A stretch of 64,000 nucleotides of DNA from Micromonospora sp. NBC_01813 (GCF_035917335.1 NZ_CP109067.1:746501-810500), one strand, 5' to 3'. Shown: positions 9,749 to 19,614, numbered from the stretch's first letter. Translations and numbers: made by a program. The notes: generated by a model from the sequence alone, not told the origin.

Positions 9749-11257
9749 TCAGACCCGGGTGGGTTGCCGGGTCGCCGGTGGTGCCGGTGGCGCCACCGCG
9801 GTGGCGCTGTCCGCGCCCCAGCCGATCGTCTGGAAGGCCTGCGGCCGGTTGGTCCGCAGCCACAGTGCCCAACCGACCCCGGCCAGCGCCGCCAGTACGT
9901 ATCCGGCCGGGAACCACCAGTGCAGTTCCGAGTTGTCCGGCAGACCCAGCAGGTCCCCGAAGCTGGTCACCGTACCGACCAGGATCAGGCACAGCGCCCA
10001 GGCGGCCGTGCCGGGGGCAACCCAGCGACGCCAGGCGGACTCCCCGTGCGGCAGTTGGATGAAGTAGCCGATCACCGCCAGCGAGGTGGCGGTCATCAGG
10101 ATCAGCACGCCGAGCCCGCCGGTGACGGTCAGCCAGAAGAACAGGTGGGTGATCGGATCGAGGCCGGCCAACGGGTAGGCCACGATCACCGTCAGGGCCA
10201 GGGCGCTCTGGGTGAGCGAGCCCAGTTTGGGCGCGCCGGTACGCCGGTTCGTCCGGCCGAGCGCGGCCGGCAGCACCCGCTCGCGGCCGAGCGCGAACAG
10301 GTAGCGCGCCACCGTGTTGTGGAACGCGAGCAGCGCGGCGAAGAGGCTGGTCAGGAAGAGTAGCCGGCCGGCGTCGACGAAGGTCTGCCCGATGTGCGGA
10401 CCGACCAGCACGAACATCAGCTCGGTGCCGTGTCGCTGGGCCTGGGCCACCACCGAGTCGGGGCCGGCGGCGACCGACATGGCCCAGGCGGAGCCCGCGT
10501 AGCAGGCGCCGGTGATCGCCACCGCCAGGTACGTCGCGCGGGCCACCGTACGCCGGGGGTCGCGGGTCTCCTCGGCGAAGACCGTGCCCGCCTCGATCCC
10601 GACGAACCCGGCGATCCCGCCGACCAGCATCGCGGTGACGCCGGGAGTGAGCAGTTGCCGTGGGTCCAGTGTCTCGGTGGCGACCGTGCCGCCGGCCGGA
10701 TGGGTGACCATCACCAGGCCGTACCCGACGATGACGGCGAGCTCGGCCAGCAGCAGCCCGGCGAGCACCCGACCGTTGAGATCGACCCGGGCCAGCCCGA
10801 GCGCGGCCACCAGCGCCCAGCCGGCCAGGGCGCAGATCCACCACGGCACGGTGGCGCCGGCCACGGCGAGCACCTCGGCCGCGACGACGCCGAACGCGCC
10901 GTACAGGCCGATCTGCATCGCGTTGTAGGCGACCAGTGCGACGAACGCCGCCGCGATGCCCGGAATCCGGCCGAGGCCGTGCGCGACGTAGCTGTACATC
11001 GCACCGGCGTTGACGACGTGCCGGCTCATCGCCACGTAGCCGACCGCGAAGATCGCCATGACGACGGCGATCAGCAGGTACGCCATCGGCACGGCGGTGG
11101 TGCCGGTGACCGCGAAGCCGGTGCTGGCGCCACCGGCGACCACGGTGAGTGGCGCGGCGGCGGCGAGAACGAAGAAGAGCACCTGCGGTACGCCGAGGCG
11201 GGAACGGGCCAGGGTCGCCGCGACGGCGCCCGATCGGCTGGAACGGAAGTTGGACAC
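9749..11257 (-). CDS. APC-family amino acid/polyamine permease
   Basis: Integral membrane transporter with about 12 hydrophobic segments, 502 aa from GTG 11257, which has GGAG 8 nt upstream. The frame is open to 11473, but that extension is compositionally unlike protein. Family features: GVPQVLFFVLAAAAPLTVV in TM1, and in the middle GFVGIEAGTVFAEETRDPRRTV, matching the EE-x-R-x-P-x-R loop of APC permeases. Substrate cannot be read from sequence; amino acids are most likely. It sits between ctaB and ctaA with no obvious functional link. A strong hairpin follows the stop. Confidence 0.85.
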   Translation of the reverse strand: MSNFRSSRSGAVAATLARSRLGVPQVLFFVLAAAAPLTVVAGGASTGFAVTGTTAVPMAYLLIAVVMAIFAVGYVAMSRHVVNAGAMYSYVAHGLGRIPGIAAAFVALVAYNAMQIGLYGAFGVVAAEVLAVAGATVPWWICALAGWALVAALGLARVDLNGRVLAGLLLAELAVIVGYGLVMVTHPAGGTVATETLDPRQLLTPGVTAMLVGGIAGFVGIEAGTVFAEETRDPRRTVARATYLAVAITGACYAGSAWAMSVAAGPDSVVAQAQRHGTELMFVLVGPHIGQTFVDAGRLLFLTSLFAALLAFHNTVARYLFALGRERVLPAALGRTNRRTGAPKLGSLTQSALALTVIVAYPLAGLDPITHLFFWLTVTGGLGVLILMTATSLAVIGYFIQLPHGESAWRRWVAPGTAAWALCLILVGTVTSFGDLLGLPDNSELHWWFPAGYVLAALAGVGWALWLRTNRPQAFQTIGWGADSATAVAPPAPPATRQPTRV

Positions 11258-11485
11258 GCGGAAACTCCGGAAGTGGCTCAGTGTCGGGGAGGGCGAGTGC
11301 TCAGGCCGCGGAGGGTCGTCCAGCGGGCCGGGGGCGCGGCAGCCATGGCACGGGGGGACCGTGGCTGCCGCACCCGGATCGTCGTGCCAGCGGTTGTGCC
11401 CCGGCACAGCCGTAGCCTCACCGGTACTGTCCGTGATGGCGAGAGGTCGGTGGTATTCAGCCGTCTTCAACATGTCTGACGGTGA

Positions 11486-12463
11486 CTAGACGGCTGCGGT
11501 GAGCGCCTGAGTTTTCTCGCCCTCGTTGCCGCTCCGCTCCACGGCCGCCGCCGGGGTCGGGGCGGGGCCGTGGCCCCGGGTGGACCACAGTGCGGCGAGC
11601 GTGGCCAGCCAGACCAGGCAGGCTCCGAGCATGTGTGCGCTGACCAGCGCCACCGGCAGGTCGGTGAGGTACTGGACCACCCCGATCAGGCCCTGGGCCA
11701 GCTCCACCGCGATCAGCACCGCCGCCGCCCGTACCGCCTGTCGTGGGGCACCGACCGCGCGCAGGGCGAACCACCAGGCAACCGAGAGCCCGATCAGCAG
11801 CGCCACCGAATCGGCGTGCAGCTGGGACATGGTCTGCGGGTCCAGGCCGGTGCGGCCGGCGTCCGGGTCGCCGGCGTGCGGGCCGCTGCCGGTGACCACG
11901 GTGCCGAGCACCAGCACCGCGAAACTGACCGCGACGATCACGAAGGCGAGCTGCCGCAGCGCCCCGGGCACGGTGTCGTGGCTGGTGGGACCGCCGGTGC
12001 GGGTGCGTCGCCACAGCGCGTACGCGACCGCGAGGGCCACCATCGACAGCATGAAGTGCAGCGCGACCACCCAGGGGTCGAGCTGCACCCGGACGCTGAT
12101 TCCGCCGATGATTCCCTGCAGGATCACCAGTCCCAGGACGCCCAACGCCAGGCCGCGCAGGTCCGGCCGCCGTGGCTGGGCGCGCAGCACCGCCAACAGG
12201 GTGGCCAGGGCGATCAGGCCGACCAGGATGCCGAGTACCCGGTTGCCGAATTCGATCACCCCGAGGATGCCCATCTCCGGCGTGGTGACGTAGGAGTCCT
12301 CGGTGCAGCGGGGCCAGGTGGGGCAGCCGAGACCGGAGCCGGTGAGCCGGACGCCGCCGCCGGTCACCACGATCGCGACGTTGGCGACCAGTGAGGCGAG
12401 GGTGAGTCGCCGCAGCAGCGCGGGGGTGGCGGACAGCCGGCCGGAACTGGTCACGGCGGCCAT
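11486..12463 (-). CDS. ctaA: Heme a synthase (CtaA/COX15 family)
   Basis: Converts heme o to heme a in the membrane for aa3-type cytochrome oxidase. It is 325 aa from the ATG at 12463, with about eight hydrophobic segments in two four-helix halves. The signature VTGGGVRLTGSGLGCPTWP followed by RC is at ~35-55, and a second half-repeat contains LGTVVTGSGPHAGD at ~185. The frame stays open upstream, but the homologous protein starts here. It diverges from sufR over 160 bp, so the gap must carry promoters for both. Confidence 0.93.
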   Translation of the reverse strand: MAAVTSSGRLSATPALLRRLTLASLVANVAIVVTGGGVRLTGSGLGCPTWPRCTEDSYVTTPEMGILGVIEFGNRVLGILVGLIALATLLAVLRAQPRRPDLRGLALGVLGLVILQGIIGGISVRVQLDPWVVALHFMLSMVALAVAYALWRRTRTGGPTSHDTVPGALRQLAFVIVAVSFAVLVLGTVVTGSGPHAGDPDAGRTGLDPQTMSQLHADSVALLIGLSVAWWFALRAVGAPRQAVRAAAVLIAVELAQGLIGVVQYLTDLPVALVSAHMLGACLVWLATLAALWSTRGHGPAPTPAAAVERSGNEGEKTQALTAAV

Positions 12464-12606
12464 CGTACGAGACGGCGCGGTGTCGAAGCTGTCGCGGTGC
12501 CACGCGGGTGTGCGGTGTGTCTCACCGGGACCGCATCGGCCGAACGGTCGAATCCGGGGTCGGTGCGGTGGATCACTCGGGGTGCGTTTGCGGCCGCCCG
12601 CTGAAT

Positions 12607-12623
12607 TACGTAACGTTGGCGTA
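12607..12623 (+). promoter_or_regulatory. sufR promoter and possible SufR operator
   Basis: The 17-bp stretch TACGTAACGTTGGCGTA ends directly at the sufR GTG. It contains a TAACGT hexamer (12611-12616) placed 7 nt before the GTG, fitting a leaderless -10 box. Its ends are inverted (TACG/CGTA) around an AACGTT centre. A self-regulating SufR could bind here and block initiation. The symmetry is weak, so the operator role is inference. Confidence 0.35.
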
Positions 12624-13415
12624 GTGAAAAACAGGGCAGGCCTTCCGCTGAGCGGGTCGGCGACCGGTGCGGTCGCTGCCGGCTCCGACGGGCGTACCCG
12701 TGACCGGCTGGTCGCCCTGTTGCTGGAGCGGGGCGCGGCGACCGCCGCGCAGCTCGGTGTCGAACTCGGGCTCAGTCCGGCCGCCATCCGTCGGCACCTG
12801 GACGCGATGTCCGCCGACGGCGATGTGCTCGCCCGGGACGCGCCGCCCCGGGACAACCGCCGGCGGGGCCGGCCCGCCAAGGTCTTCCGGCTCACCGACA
12901 CCGCCCGTTCCCGGCACGGCCGCTACCGCTACGACGGCATGGCCGCCGCCGCGTTGCGCTGGATCGCCGGCAACGGCGGCGAGGCCGCCGTGGAGGCGTT
13001 CGCCGCCGCGCAGGTCGAAGGGCTGGAGGCCCGGTGCCGCGCGGCGATCGAGGGTGCCGGCGACGACCCGATCGCGCGCGCCGAGGCTCTCGCCTCGGCG
13101 CTCAGCGCCGAGGGCTACGCTGCCAACGCGTCCACGATCGCGTCCGGGGGGCAGTTGTGTCAGCACCACTGTCCCGTGGCGCATGTGGCAGCCGAGTTTC
13201 CGCAGCTGTGCGAGGCTGAGACTGCGGTGATCTCGCGCCTGATCGGCACCCACGTACAGCGTCTCGCCACCATCGCGCACGGCGACGGGGTGTGCACCAC
13301 GCACATCCCGGACCCGCGGCGGGTGGAGCCAGCCCCGTCCGGTGCCGCCGCGACCAGCAGCGCAGCAGACCTTCCAACCGACCACGTCACCAGCACTGTG
13401 AGGACAGATAGATGA
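12624..13415 (+). CDS. sufR: SufR-type iron-sulfur transcriptional regulator
   Basis: DNA-binding repressor of the downstream suf operon, 263 aa from GTG 12624. N-terminal winged helix-turn-helix at ~25-80 ([20 protein letters not shown]). The C-terminal half carries the expected cluster-ligand cysteines: [20 protein letters not shown] at ~180-200, close to the CPV-x-A-x-x-(Y/F)P-x-x-C motif known in SufR. In SufR proteins loss of the Fe-S cluster relieves repression (established for cyanobacteria and mycobacteria). Its stop overlaps the sufB ATG by 4 bp. The frame is open far upstream, but the -10 box and homology place the start here. Confidence 0.92.
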   Translation: MKNRAGLPLSGSATGAVAAGSDGRTRDRLVALLLERGAATAAQLGVELGLSPAAIRRHLDAMSADGDVLARDAPPRDNRRRGRPAKVFRLTDTARSRHGRYRYDGMAAAALRWIAGNGGEAAVEAFAAAQVEGLEARCRAAIEGAGDDPIARAEALASALSAEGYAANASTIASGGQLCQHHCPVAHVAAEFPQLCEAETAVISRLIGTHVQRLATIAHGDGVCTTHIPDPRRVEPAPSGAAATSSAADLPTDHVTSTVRTDR

Positions 13416-14842
13416 CCGAGCAGACCGTCGCGCCCATCTCCCAGGAGGAGCACCTCGCGGCCCTTGGCCGGTACGAGTACGGCTGGGCCGACCGCGACGT
13501 GGCCGGCGCCGCCGCCCAGCGGGGAGTCAACGAGGCGGTGGTGCGGGACATCTCCGCCAAGAAGAACGAGCCCCAGTGGATGCTCGACCTGCGGCTCAAG
13601 GGCCTGCGGCTGTTCGGCCGCAAGCCGATGCCCGCGTGGGGCGCCGACCTGACCGGGATCGACTTCGACAACATCAAGTACTTCGTGCGCTCCACCGAGA
13701 AGCAGGCGACCAGCTGGGAAGACCTGCCGGAGGAGATCAAGAACACCTACGACCGGCTGGGTATCCCGGAGGCCGAGAAGCAGCGGCTGGTCGCCGGGGT
13801 CGCCGCCCAGTACGAGTCCGAGGTGGTCTACCACAAGATCCGCGAGGACCTGGAAGAGCAGGGTGTGCTGTTCCTCGACACCGACACCGCGCTGCGGGAG
13901 CACGAGGACGTCTTCAAGGAGTACTTCGGCACCGTCATTCCGGTCGGTGACAACAAGTTCGCGGCGCTGAACACCTCGGTCTGGTCGGGCGGTTCGTTCA
14001 TCTACGTGCCCAAGGGCGTGAACGTGGAGATCCCGCTGCAGGCCTACTTCCGGATCAACACCGAGAACATGGGCCAGTTCGAGCGGACGCTGATCATCGT
14101 CGACGAGGGTGCCTACGTGCACTACGTCGAGGGCTGCACCGCGCCGATCTACTCCTCCGACTCGCTGCACTCCGCGGTGGTCGAGATCGTGGTGAAGAAG
14201 AACGCCCGATGCCGCTACACCACCATCCAGAACTGGTCGAACAACGTCTACAACCTGGTCACCAAGCGGGCCGTCTGCCACGCCGGCGCCACCATGGAGT
14301 GGGTCGACGGCAACATCGGCTCCAAGGTCACCATGAAGTACCCGGCCGTGTTCATGACCGGTGAGCACGCCAAGGGCGAGGTGCTCTCGGTGGCGATGGC
14401 CGGCGAGGGCCAGCACCAGGACGCCGGCGCGAAGATGGTGCACGCGGCACCGCACACCTCCTCGACGATCGTCTCCAAGTCGATCGCCCGGGGCGGCGGC
14501 CGCACCTCCTACCGCGGCCTGGTCCAGGTGCTGGAGGGCTCGCACCACAGCCGCTCCACGGTCAAGTGCGACGCGCTGCTGGTGGACGCGATCTCCCGGT
14601 CGGACACCTACCCGTACGTCGACATCCGTGAGGACGACGTGTCGATGGGCCACGAGGCGACCGTCTCCAAGGTCAGCGAGGACCAGCTCTTCTACCTGAT
14701 GAGCCGCGGTCTCAGCGAGGACGAGGCGATGGCCATGATCGTGCGTGGCTTCATCGAGCCGATCGCCAAGGAACTCCCGATGGAGTACGCCCTGGAACTG
14801 AACCGCCTCATCGAGCTGCAGATGGAGGGCGCGGTCGGCTGA
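13412..14842 (+). CDS. sufB: Fe-S cluster scaffold subunit SufB
   Basis: Part of the SufBCD scaffold on which Fe-S clusters are built; cytoplasmic. It is 476 aa without an intein (the mycobacterial SufB often carries one). Seen: [15 protein letters not shown] at ~190, [19 protein letters not shown] at ~210, an EGCTAPIYS motif with the conserved cysteine at ~245, and [20 protein letters not shown] near the C-terminus. Coupled to sufR by an ATGA overlap and 57 bp upstream of sufD. Confidence 0.97.
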   Translation: MTEQTVAPISQEEHLAALGRYEYGWADRDVAGAAAQRGVNEAVVRDISAKKNEPQWMLDLRLKGLRLFGRKPMPAWGADLTGIDFDNIKYFVRSTEKQATSWEDLPEEIKNTYDRLGIPEAEKQRLVAGVAAQYESEVVYHKIREDLEEQGVLFLDTDTALREHEDVFKEYFGTVIPVGDNKFAALNTSVWSGGSFIYVPKGVNVEIPLQAYFRINTENMGQFERTLIIVDEGAYVHYVEGCTAPIYSSDSLHSAVVEIVVKKNARCRYTTIQNWSNNVYNLVTKRAVCHAGATMEWVDGNIGSKVTMKYPAVFMTGEHAKGEVLSVAMAGEGQHQDAGAKMVHAAPHTSSTIVSKSIARGGGRTSYRGLVQVLEGSHHSRSTVKCDALLVDAISRSDTYPYVDIREDDVSMGHEATVSKVSEDQLFYLMSRGLSEDEAMAMIVRGFIEPIAKELPMEYALELNRLIELQMEGAVG

Positions 14843-14899
14843 CCGCCGGACGCCGCACCCACCGCCGGAACCATATCGGCCCGCCGAGAACAGGAAGAG

Positions 14900-16108
14900 A
14901 TGACTATTCAGGCCTCCGCGCCGCCGAAGACCAAGTCGCAGGCGTTGCGCTCCTACGATGTCGCCGACTTCCCGGCCCTGACCGGGCTGGAGGAAGAGTG
15001 GCGCTTCACCCCACTCAAGCGGCTGCGCGGGCTCGCCACCGGTGCCCCGGTGGCGACCGCGTCGGTCAGCTACCAGCACCCCGACCTGCCGGCCGGGGTG
15101 ACCGCGCGGCGCATCGACCGCAGTGATCCGCGGGTCGGCAGTGTGCTGACCCCGTTCGACCGGATCAGCGCGCTGGCCTACGGTCAGGCGTCCGACGTCC
15201 TGCTGGTCGAGGTCGCCCCGGAGGCCACCCCGGCCGACGCCGCGGTGATCCGGGTGGTCGGTGGTGGCGCCGACGGGGTCGCGTACGGCCACACCCTGGT
15301 CGAGGTCGGCCGGTTCGCCGAGGCGACGCTGGTGTTCGAGCAGGTCGGTTCGACGACCCTCGCCGACAACGTCGAGGTGATCGTCGCCGACGGTGCCTCG
15401 CTGACCCTGGTGACGGTGGCGGACTGGGCCGTCGACGCGGTGCAGGCCGAGCACCTGAAGTTCCGGCTCGGCCGCGACGCCCGGGTGACACACGTCCAGG
15501 TGACCCTCGGCGGTGACCTGGTCCGGCAGTTCACCAGCGTCGACTACGCCGGCCGGGGCGGCGACGCCGAGCTGTACGGCCTGTACTTCGCCGACACCGG
15601 CCAGCACCTGGAGCACCGGCAACTGGTGGACCACACCGTGCCGGACTGCCGCAGCAACGTCGGCTACCGGGGCGCGCTGCAGGGCGACGGGGCGCACACC
15701 GTCTGGGTCGGCGACGTGCTGATCCGGGCCGAGGCCACCGGCACCGACACGTACGAGATCAACCGCAACCTGGTGCTGACCGACGGCGCCCGCGCCGACT
15801 CGGTGCCCAACCTGGAGATCGAGACCGGTGAGGTCGCCGGCGCCGGGCACGCCAGCACCACCGGCCGGTTCGACGACGAGCAGCTGTTCTACCTGATGGC
15901 CCGGGGAATCCCGGAGGCCGAGGCGCGCAAGCTGGTGGTCCGGGGCTTCTTCGCCGAGATGATCAACAAGATTCCGGTGGTGGCCCTGCGGGAGCGGCTC
16001 GGCGACGCGATCGAGCAGCGGCTGCGCCGCACCGAGGAGCAGACCGCCGTCGCGGTGTCGCCCACCGTCCCCGGCCAGGCTGGCTCGGTCACGCGGGAGG
16101 CCCGCTGA
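14900..16108 (+). CDS. sufD: Fe-S cluster assembly protein SufD
   Basis: Partner of SufB in the SufBC2D scaffold complex, 402 aa. It shares the C-terminal SufBD core with SufB: VGYRGALQGDGAHTVW-type segment at ~255, then FDDEQLFYLMARGIPEAEAR followed by KLVVRGFF near 335-360. N-terminal residues 1-60 are the variable helical region typical of SufD (FPALTGLEEEWRFTPLKRL). The ATG at 14900 follows AGGAAGAG. The Rieske gene starts 2 bp after its stop. Confidence 0.95.
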   Translation: MTIQASAPPKTKSQALRSYDVADFPALTGLEEEWRFTPLKRLRGLATGAPVATASVSYQHPDLPAGVTARRIDRSDPRVGSVLTPFDRISALAYGQASDVLLVEVAPEATPADAAVIRVVGGGADGVAYGHTLVEVGRFAEATLVFEQVGSTTLADNVEVIVADGASLTLVTVADWAVDAVQAEHLKFRLGRDARVTHVQVTLGGDLVRQFTSVDYAGRGGDAELYGLYFADTGQHLEHRQLVDHTVPDCRSNVGYRGALQGDGAHTVWVGDVLIRAEATGTDTYEINRNLVLTDGARADSVPNLEIETGEVAGAGHASTTGRFDDEQLFYLMARGIPEAEARKLVVRGFFAEMINKIPVVALRERLGDAIEQRLRRTEEQTAVAVSPTVPGQAGSVTREAR

Positions 16109-16110
16109 CC

Positions 16111-16449
16111 ATGTCCGACCTGATCCGGGTCTGCGCCACCGCCGAGATCCCGAAAGGGGCGGTGGTCAGCGCCGACATCGACGGTGTGCAGGTTGCCGTG
16201 GTACACACCGACGAGGGCTCGTTCCACGCGGTGCGCGACGAGTGCTCGCACGCCGCGGTCGCCCTCTCCGAGGGTGAGGTCGACGGCTGCACCCTGGAGT
16301 GCTGGCTGCACGGCTCCCGGTTCGACCTGCGGACCGGGGCGCCGACCGGGCTGCCCGCCACCGAGCCAGTCCCTGTCTTTCCCGTCGAGATCCGCGACGG
16401 CGACATCTACGTCAGTCTGACGCCGAGTAATGGAGTAGTGGCACCATGA
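16111..16449 (+). CDS. Rieske 2Fe-2S ferredoxin-like protein of the suf operon
   Basis: 112-aa Rieske-type protein. The cluster motif is complete: C-x-H in ECSHAAVALSEGEVDG and C-x2-H in LECWLHGSRFD (residues ~45-75), giving two Cys and two His ligands, as in biphenyl-dioxygenase-type ferredoxins. Insertion of such a gene between sufD and sufC is common in actinobacterial suf operons; an electron-donor or cluster-handling role is likely but unproven. It starts 2 bp after sufD and overlaps sufC by 4 bp. Confidence 0.92.
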   Translation: MSDLIRVCATAEIPKGAVVSADIDGVQVAVVHTDEGSFHAVRDECSHAAVALSEGEVDGCTLECWLHGSRFDLRTGAPTGLPATEPVPVFPVEIRDGDIYVSLTPSNGVVAP

Positions 16450-17219
16450 GCGTTCTGGATATCCGCGACCTGCAGGTGTCGGTCAAGCTGCCGGAAGGCG
16501 AGCTCAAGCCGATCCTGGCCGGGGTGACACTGACCGTCCGGTCGGGTCAGACGCACGCCATCATGGGCCCGAACGGCTCCGGCAAGTCGACCCTGGCGTA
16601 CTCGATCGCCGGTCACCCCAAGTACGAGATCACCGGCGGCCAGGTGCTGCTCGACGGCGAAGACGTGCTGGCCATGTCGGTCGACGAGCGGGCCCGCGCC
16701 GGGGTGTTCCTCGCCATGCAGTACCCGGTCGAGGTGCCCGGCGTGTCAGTGGCGAACTTCCTGCGTACCGCCAAGACGGCGGTCGACGGCACCGCGCCGA
16801 AGCTGCGTACCTGGGCCGGTGAGCTGCGCGGCGCCATGGAGCGCCTGCAGATGGACCCGGCGTTCGCCCAGCGCAACGTCAACGAGGGCTTCTCCGGCGG
16901 TGAGAAGAAGCGGCACGAGATCGTGCAGCTGGAGTTGCTCAAGCCGAAGGTCGCCATCCTCGACGAGACCGACTCCGGTCTCGACATCGATGCCCTGCGG
17001 GTGGTCAGCGAGGGCGTCAACCGGGTCCGTGCCACCGGGGAGACCGGCCTGCTGCTGATCACCCACTACACCCGGATCCTGCGGTACATCAAGCCGGACT
17101 TCGTGCACGTCTTCGTCGGTGGGCGCATCGTCGAGGAAGGCGGCCCGGAGCTGGCCGACAAGCTGGAAGCCGAGGGCTACGAGCGGTACGCGGCGGGTGC
17201 GGGCGCGGCCTCGGCCTGA
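16446..17219 (+). CDS. sufC: Fe-S assembly ATPase SufC
   Basis: ABC-type ATPase that drives the SufBCD scaffold; cytoplasmic, 257 aa, normal length. Walker A GPNGSGKST at ~38-46, ABC signature FSGGEKKRHE at ~148, and Walker B VAILDETDSGLDIDAL at ~168, where the SufC-typical SGLD replaces the usual sequence. The His switch is in LLITHYTRIL at ~200. ATGA overlap with the Rieske gene upstream. Confidence 0.97.
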   Translation: MSVLDIRDLQVSVKLPEGELKPILAGVTLTVRSGQTHAIMGPNGSGKSTLAYSIAGHPKYEITGGQVLLDGEDVLAMSVDERARAGVFLAMQYPVEVPGVSVANFLRTAKTAVDGTAPKLRTWAGELRGAMERLQMDPAFAQRNVNEGFSGGEKKRHEIVQLELLKPKVAILDETDSGLDIDALRVVSEGVNRVRATGETGLLLITHYTRILRYIKPDFVHVFVGGRIVEEGGPELADKLEAEGYERYAAGAGAASA

Positions 17220-17261
17220 GCGCCACCATCACCCTGCGTTCAGAAGGGCGGCGTCAAGCCG

Positions 17262-18572
17262 ATGAGCACCATCGCCATCCCCCGGGACACGTCGGCCCAG
17301 GGCGGTCCACCCGCCCTGGACGTCGACGCCGTCCGGGCGGACTTCCCGATTCTCGGCCGGGAGATCAACGGGCATCCGCTGGTCTACCTGGACAGCGCCA
17401 ACACCTCGCACAAGCCGCGCCAGGTGCTCGACGCGTTGACCGATTACTACCAGCTGCACAACGCCAACGTCGCCCGCTCGGTGCACACTCTGGGCACCGA
17501 GTCCACCGAGGCGTACGAGGGGGCCCGGGCCAAGCTGGCCGCGTTCGTCAACGCGGCCAGCCCCGACGAGGTGGTGTTCACCAAGAACTCCACCGAGGCG
17601 ATCAACCTCGTCGCGTACGCCTTCTCCAACGCCTCGCTCGGCGCCGGCCTCGGGGCCGACCCCCGGTTGCGGCTCGGCCCCGGCGACGAAGTGGTGATCT
17701 CCGAGATGGAGCACCACTCCAACATCGTGCCGTGGCAGCTGCTCTGTGAGCGCACCGGTGCGACGTTGCGCTGGTTCGGGCTGACCGCCGACGGCCGGCT
17801 CGACGAGTCGGATCTGGACGGGCTGATCACCGAGCGGACCAAGCTGGTCTCGCTGGTGCACATGTCGAACATCCTCGGCACGGTCAACGATCTGACCGCG
17901 ATCACCCGGCGGGTCCGGGCGGTCGGCGCGCTGCTGCTGCTCGACTGCTCGCAGTCGGTGCCGCACCGACCGGTCGACGTGGCCGCGCTGGACGCCGACT
18001 TCATCGCCTTCACCGGGCACAAGATGTGCGGCCCGACCGGGATCGGTGTGCTCTGGGGGCGGGCTGAGCTGCTGGCCGCCATGCCGCCGGTGCTCGGCGG
18101 CGGCTCGATGATCGAGACCGTGACGATGACCGGCTCGACCTTTGCCGCGCCGCCGGCCCGGTTCGAGGCCGGCACGCCGCCGATCGCCCAGGCGGTCGGC
18201 CTCGGTGCCGCCGTGGACTACCTCACCGGGCTGGGCATGCCGGCGGTCGCCGCGCACGAGCAGCGGATCACCGGGTACGCGCTGGAAGCCCTCGCGACCG
18301 TGCCCGGCCTGCGGATCGTCGGCCCGCCGGGGCCGACCGGTCGGGGCGGGACGGTGTCGTTCGTGCTCGACGGCATCCACCCGCACGACGTCGGGCAGGT
18401 CCTCGACGCCCAGGGGGTGCAGGTCCGGGTGGGGCACCACTGTGCCCGGCCGGTCTGCGTCCGCTACGGCGTCCCGTCCACCACCCGCGCCTCGTTCTAC
18501 CTCTACACCACGACCGGCGAGGTGGACGCGCTGGTGCGCGGTCTCGACCAGGTACGGAAGGTCTTCGGCTGA
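17262..18572 (+). CDS. sufS: Cysteine desulfurase SufS
   Basis: Pyridoxal-phosphate enzyme that releases sulfur from cysteine as an enzyme persulfide for Fe-S assembly. It is 436 aa. The PLP lysine is in FTGHKMCGPTGIGVLWG at ~250, and the active-site cysteine loop is VRVGHHCARPV at ~390, the type II (SufS) arrangement. It also has the EMEHHSNIVPWQ motif at ~150. The stop overlaps the sufU ATG by one base (TGATG), so enzyme and sulfur acceptor are made together. Confidence 0.96.
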   Translation: MSTIAIPRDTSAQGGPPALDVDAVRADFPILGREINGHPLVYLDSANTSHKPRQVLDALTDYYQLHNANVARSVHTLGTESTEAYEGARAKLAAFVNAASPDEVVFTKNSTEAINLVAYAFSNASLGAGLGADPRLRLGPGDEVVISEMEHHSNIVPWQLLCERTGATLRWFGLTADGRLDESDLDGLITERTKLVSLVHMSNILGTVNDLTAITRRVRAVGALLLLDCSQSVPHRPVDVAALDADFIAFTGHKMCGPTGIGVLWGRAELLAAMPPVLGGGSMIETVTMTGSTFAAPPARFEAGTPPIAQAVGLGAAVDYLTGLGMPAVAAHEQRITGYALEALATVPGLRIVGPPGPTGRGGTVSFVLDGIHPHDVGQVLDAQGVQVRVGHHCARPVCVRYGVPSTTRASFYLYTTTGEVDALVRGLDQVRKVFG

Positions 18573-19030
18573 TGGAGCTCGACCAGCTGTACCAGGAGAT
18601 CATCCTGGATCACTACAAGCACCCGCAGGGCCGTGGCCTGCGGGAGCCGTACGCCGCCGAGGCACACCACGTCAACCCGACCTGTGGTGACGAGATCACC
18701 GTCCGGGTGTCGCTGGACGACGAGGCCCGGATCGGTGTGTCCCACGACGGCCAGGGCTGCTCGATCAGTCAGGCGTCGGCGAGCGTGCTGTACGAGTTGG
18801 TCGACGGCCGTTCGGCGGACGAGGCGTTCACGGTGCACGGCGCCTTCGTCGAGTTGGTTTCCGGTCGTGGTCGGGTCGAGCCGGATGAGGACGTGCTGGG
18901 TGACGGGGTGGCGTTCGCCGGTGTGGCGCGCTACCCGGCCCGGGTCAAGTGTGCGTTGCTGCCGTGGATGGCGTTCAAGGACGCCGCGGCGCGCGCCGGT
19001 GTGGGCGCGAGCCCGGAGGTGAAGCAGTGA
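18572..19030 (+). CDS. sufU: Zinc-dependent sulfurtransferase SufU
   Basis: Accepts sulfur from SufS and passes it to the scaffold. It is 152 aa, IscU-like fold with the zinc-site cysteines HVNPTCGDEI (~35-45), GQGCSISQAS (~63-72) and VKCALLPW (~128-135); the insertion between the second and third motifs marks the SufU rather than the IscU type. One-base overlap with sufS and GTGA overlap with sufT. Confidence 0.96.
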   Translation: MELDQLYQEIILDHYKHPQGRGLREPYAAEAHHVNPTCGDEITVRVSLDDEARIGVSHDGQGCSISQASASVLYELVDGRSADEAFTVHGAFVELVSGRGRVEPDEDVLGDGVAFAGVARYPARVKCALLPWMAFKDAAARAGVGASPEVKQ

Positions 19031-19419
19031 GTGCCGAAGAGACGATGACCGAGGCGACGCCGCAGGCCGAACCCGCCGCTGGCGGGGGAGCCGGCAAGCC
19101 GGCCCTGGCCGACATCGAAGAGGCGATGAGGGACGTCGTCGACCCGGAGCTCGGGATCAACGTGGTCGACCTCGGCCTGGTGTACGGCGTACACGTCGAC
19201 GACGACAACGTCGCCACCCTGGACATGACGTTGACCAGCGCGGCCTGCCCGTTGACCGACGTGATCGAGGAGCAGGCCCGCACGGCGCTGACCACCGGCC
19301 CCGGTGGGGGTCTGGTCTCCGACATGCGGATCAACTGGGTGTGGCTGCCACCGTGGGGGCCGGACAAGATCACCGACGAGGGTCGGGACCAGTTGCGGGC
19401 GCTGGGCTTCAACGTCTGA
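19027..19419 (+). CDS. sufT: SufT/MIP18-family (DUF59) Fe-S maturation protein
   Basis: Last gene of the suf operon, a factor that helps mature Fe-S proteins. It is 130 aa from GTG 19027, preceded by GGAGG and overlapping the sufU stop as GTGA. The DUF59 core is clear: DVVDPELGINVVDLGLVYGV at ~45-65, MTLTSAACPLTD with the conserved cysteine at ~80-90, and NWVWLPPWGPDKIT near the end. The first ~30 residues are an Ala/Pro/Gly-rich extension. A strong terminator follows 31 bp after the stop. Confidence 0.93.
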   Translation: MSAEETMTEATPQAEPAAGGGAGKPALADIEEAMRDVVDPELGINVVDLGLVYGVHVDDDNVATLDMTLTSAACPLTDVIEEQARTALTTGPGGGLVSDMRINWVWLPPWGPDKITDEGRDQLRALGFNV

Positions 19420-19450
19420 CAGGTCAAGCAACGTCTGACACGTCCTTGCA

Positions 19451-19497
19451 CGACGAAGGGGTGACCGCCGGCACCGGGGGTCACCCCTTCGTCGTTT
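19451..19497 (+). terminator. Rho-independent terminator of the suf operon
   Basis: A perfect 16-bp stem (CGACGAAGGGGTGACC at 19451-19466 with its complement at 19479-19494) around a 12-nt loop, followed by TTT. It lies 31 bp after the sufT stop with no other gene between. Confidence 0.88.
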
Positions 19498-19614
19498 CGA
19501 GGTCCTCCGATATTAAGTTACTGGATGGTAGTCAGGGTTCCGTCCGAAGCGGATGATGCAGTCTGACCCGACCACCGTCGGGCGATCCAGTTATCTCGGA
19601 CGGAAAGGGCAGTC

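Noticed and set aside
11258-11473. 72-residue N-terminal extension of the permease
   Set aside because: No permease family has such a leader; GTG 11257 has a proper ribosome-binding site before TM1.
13160-15850. 896-codon open frame antisense to sufR/sufB/sufD
   Set aside because: High-GC codon bias leaves long open antisense frames. Its translation is low-complexity Val/Gly/Asp/His-rich, and the sense strand has well-recognised genes.
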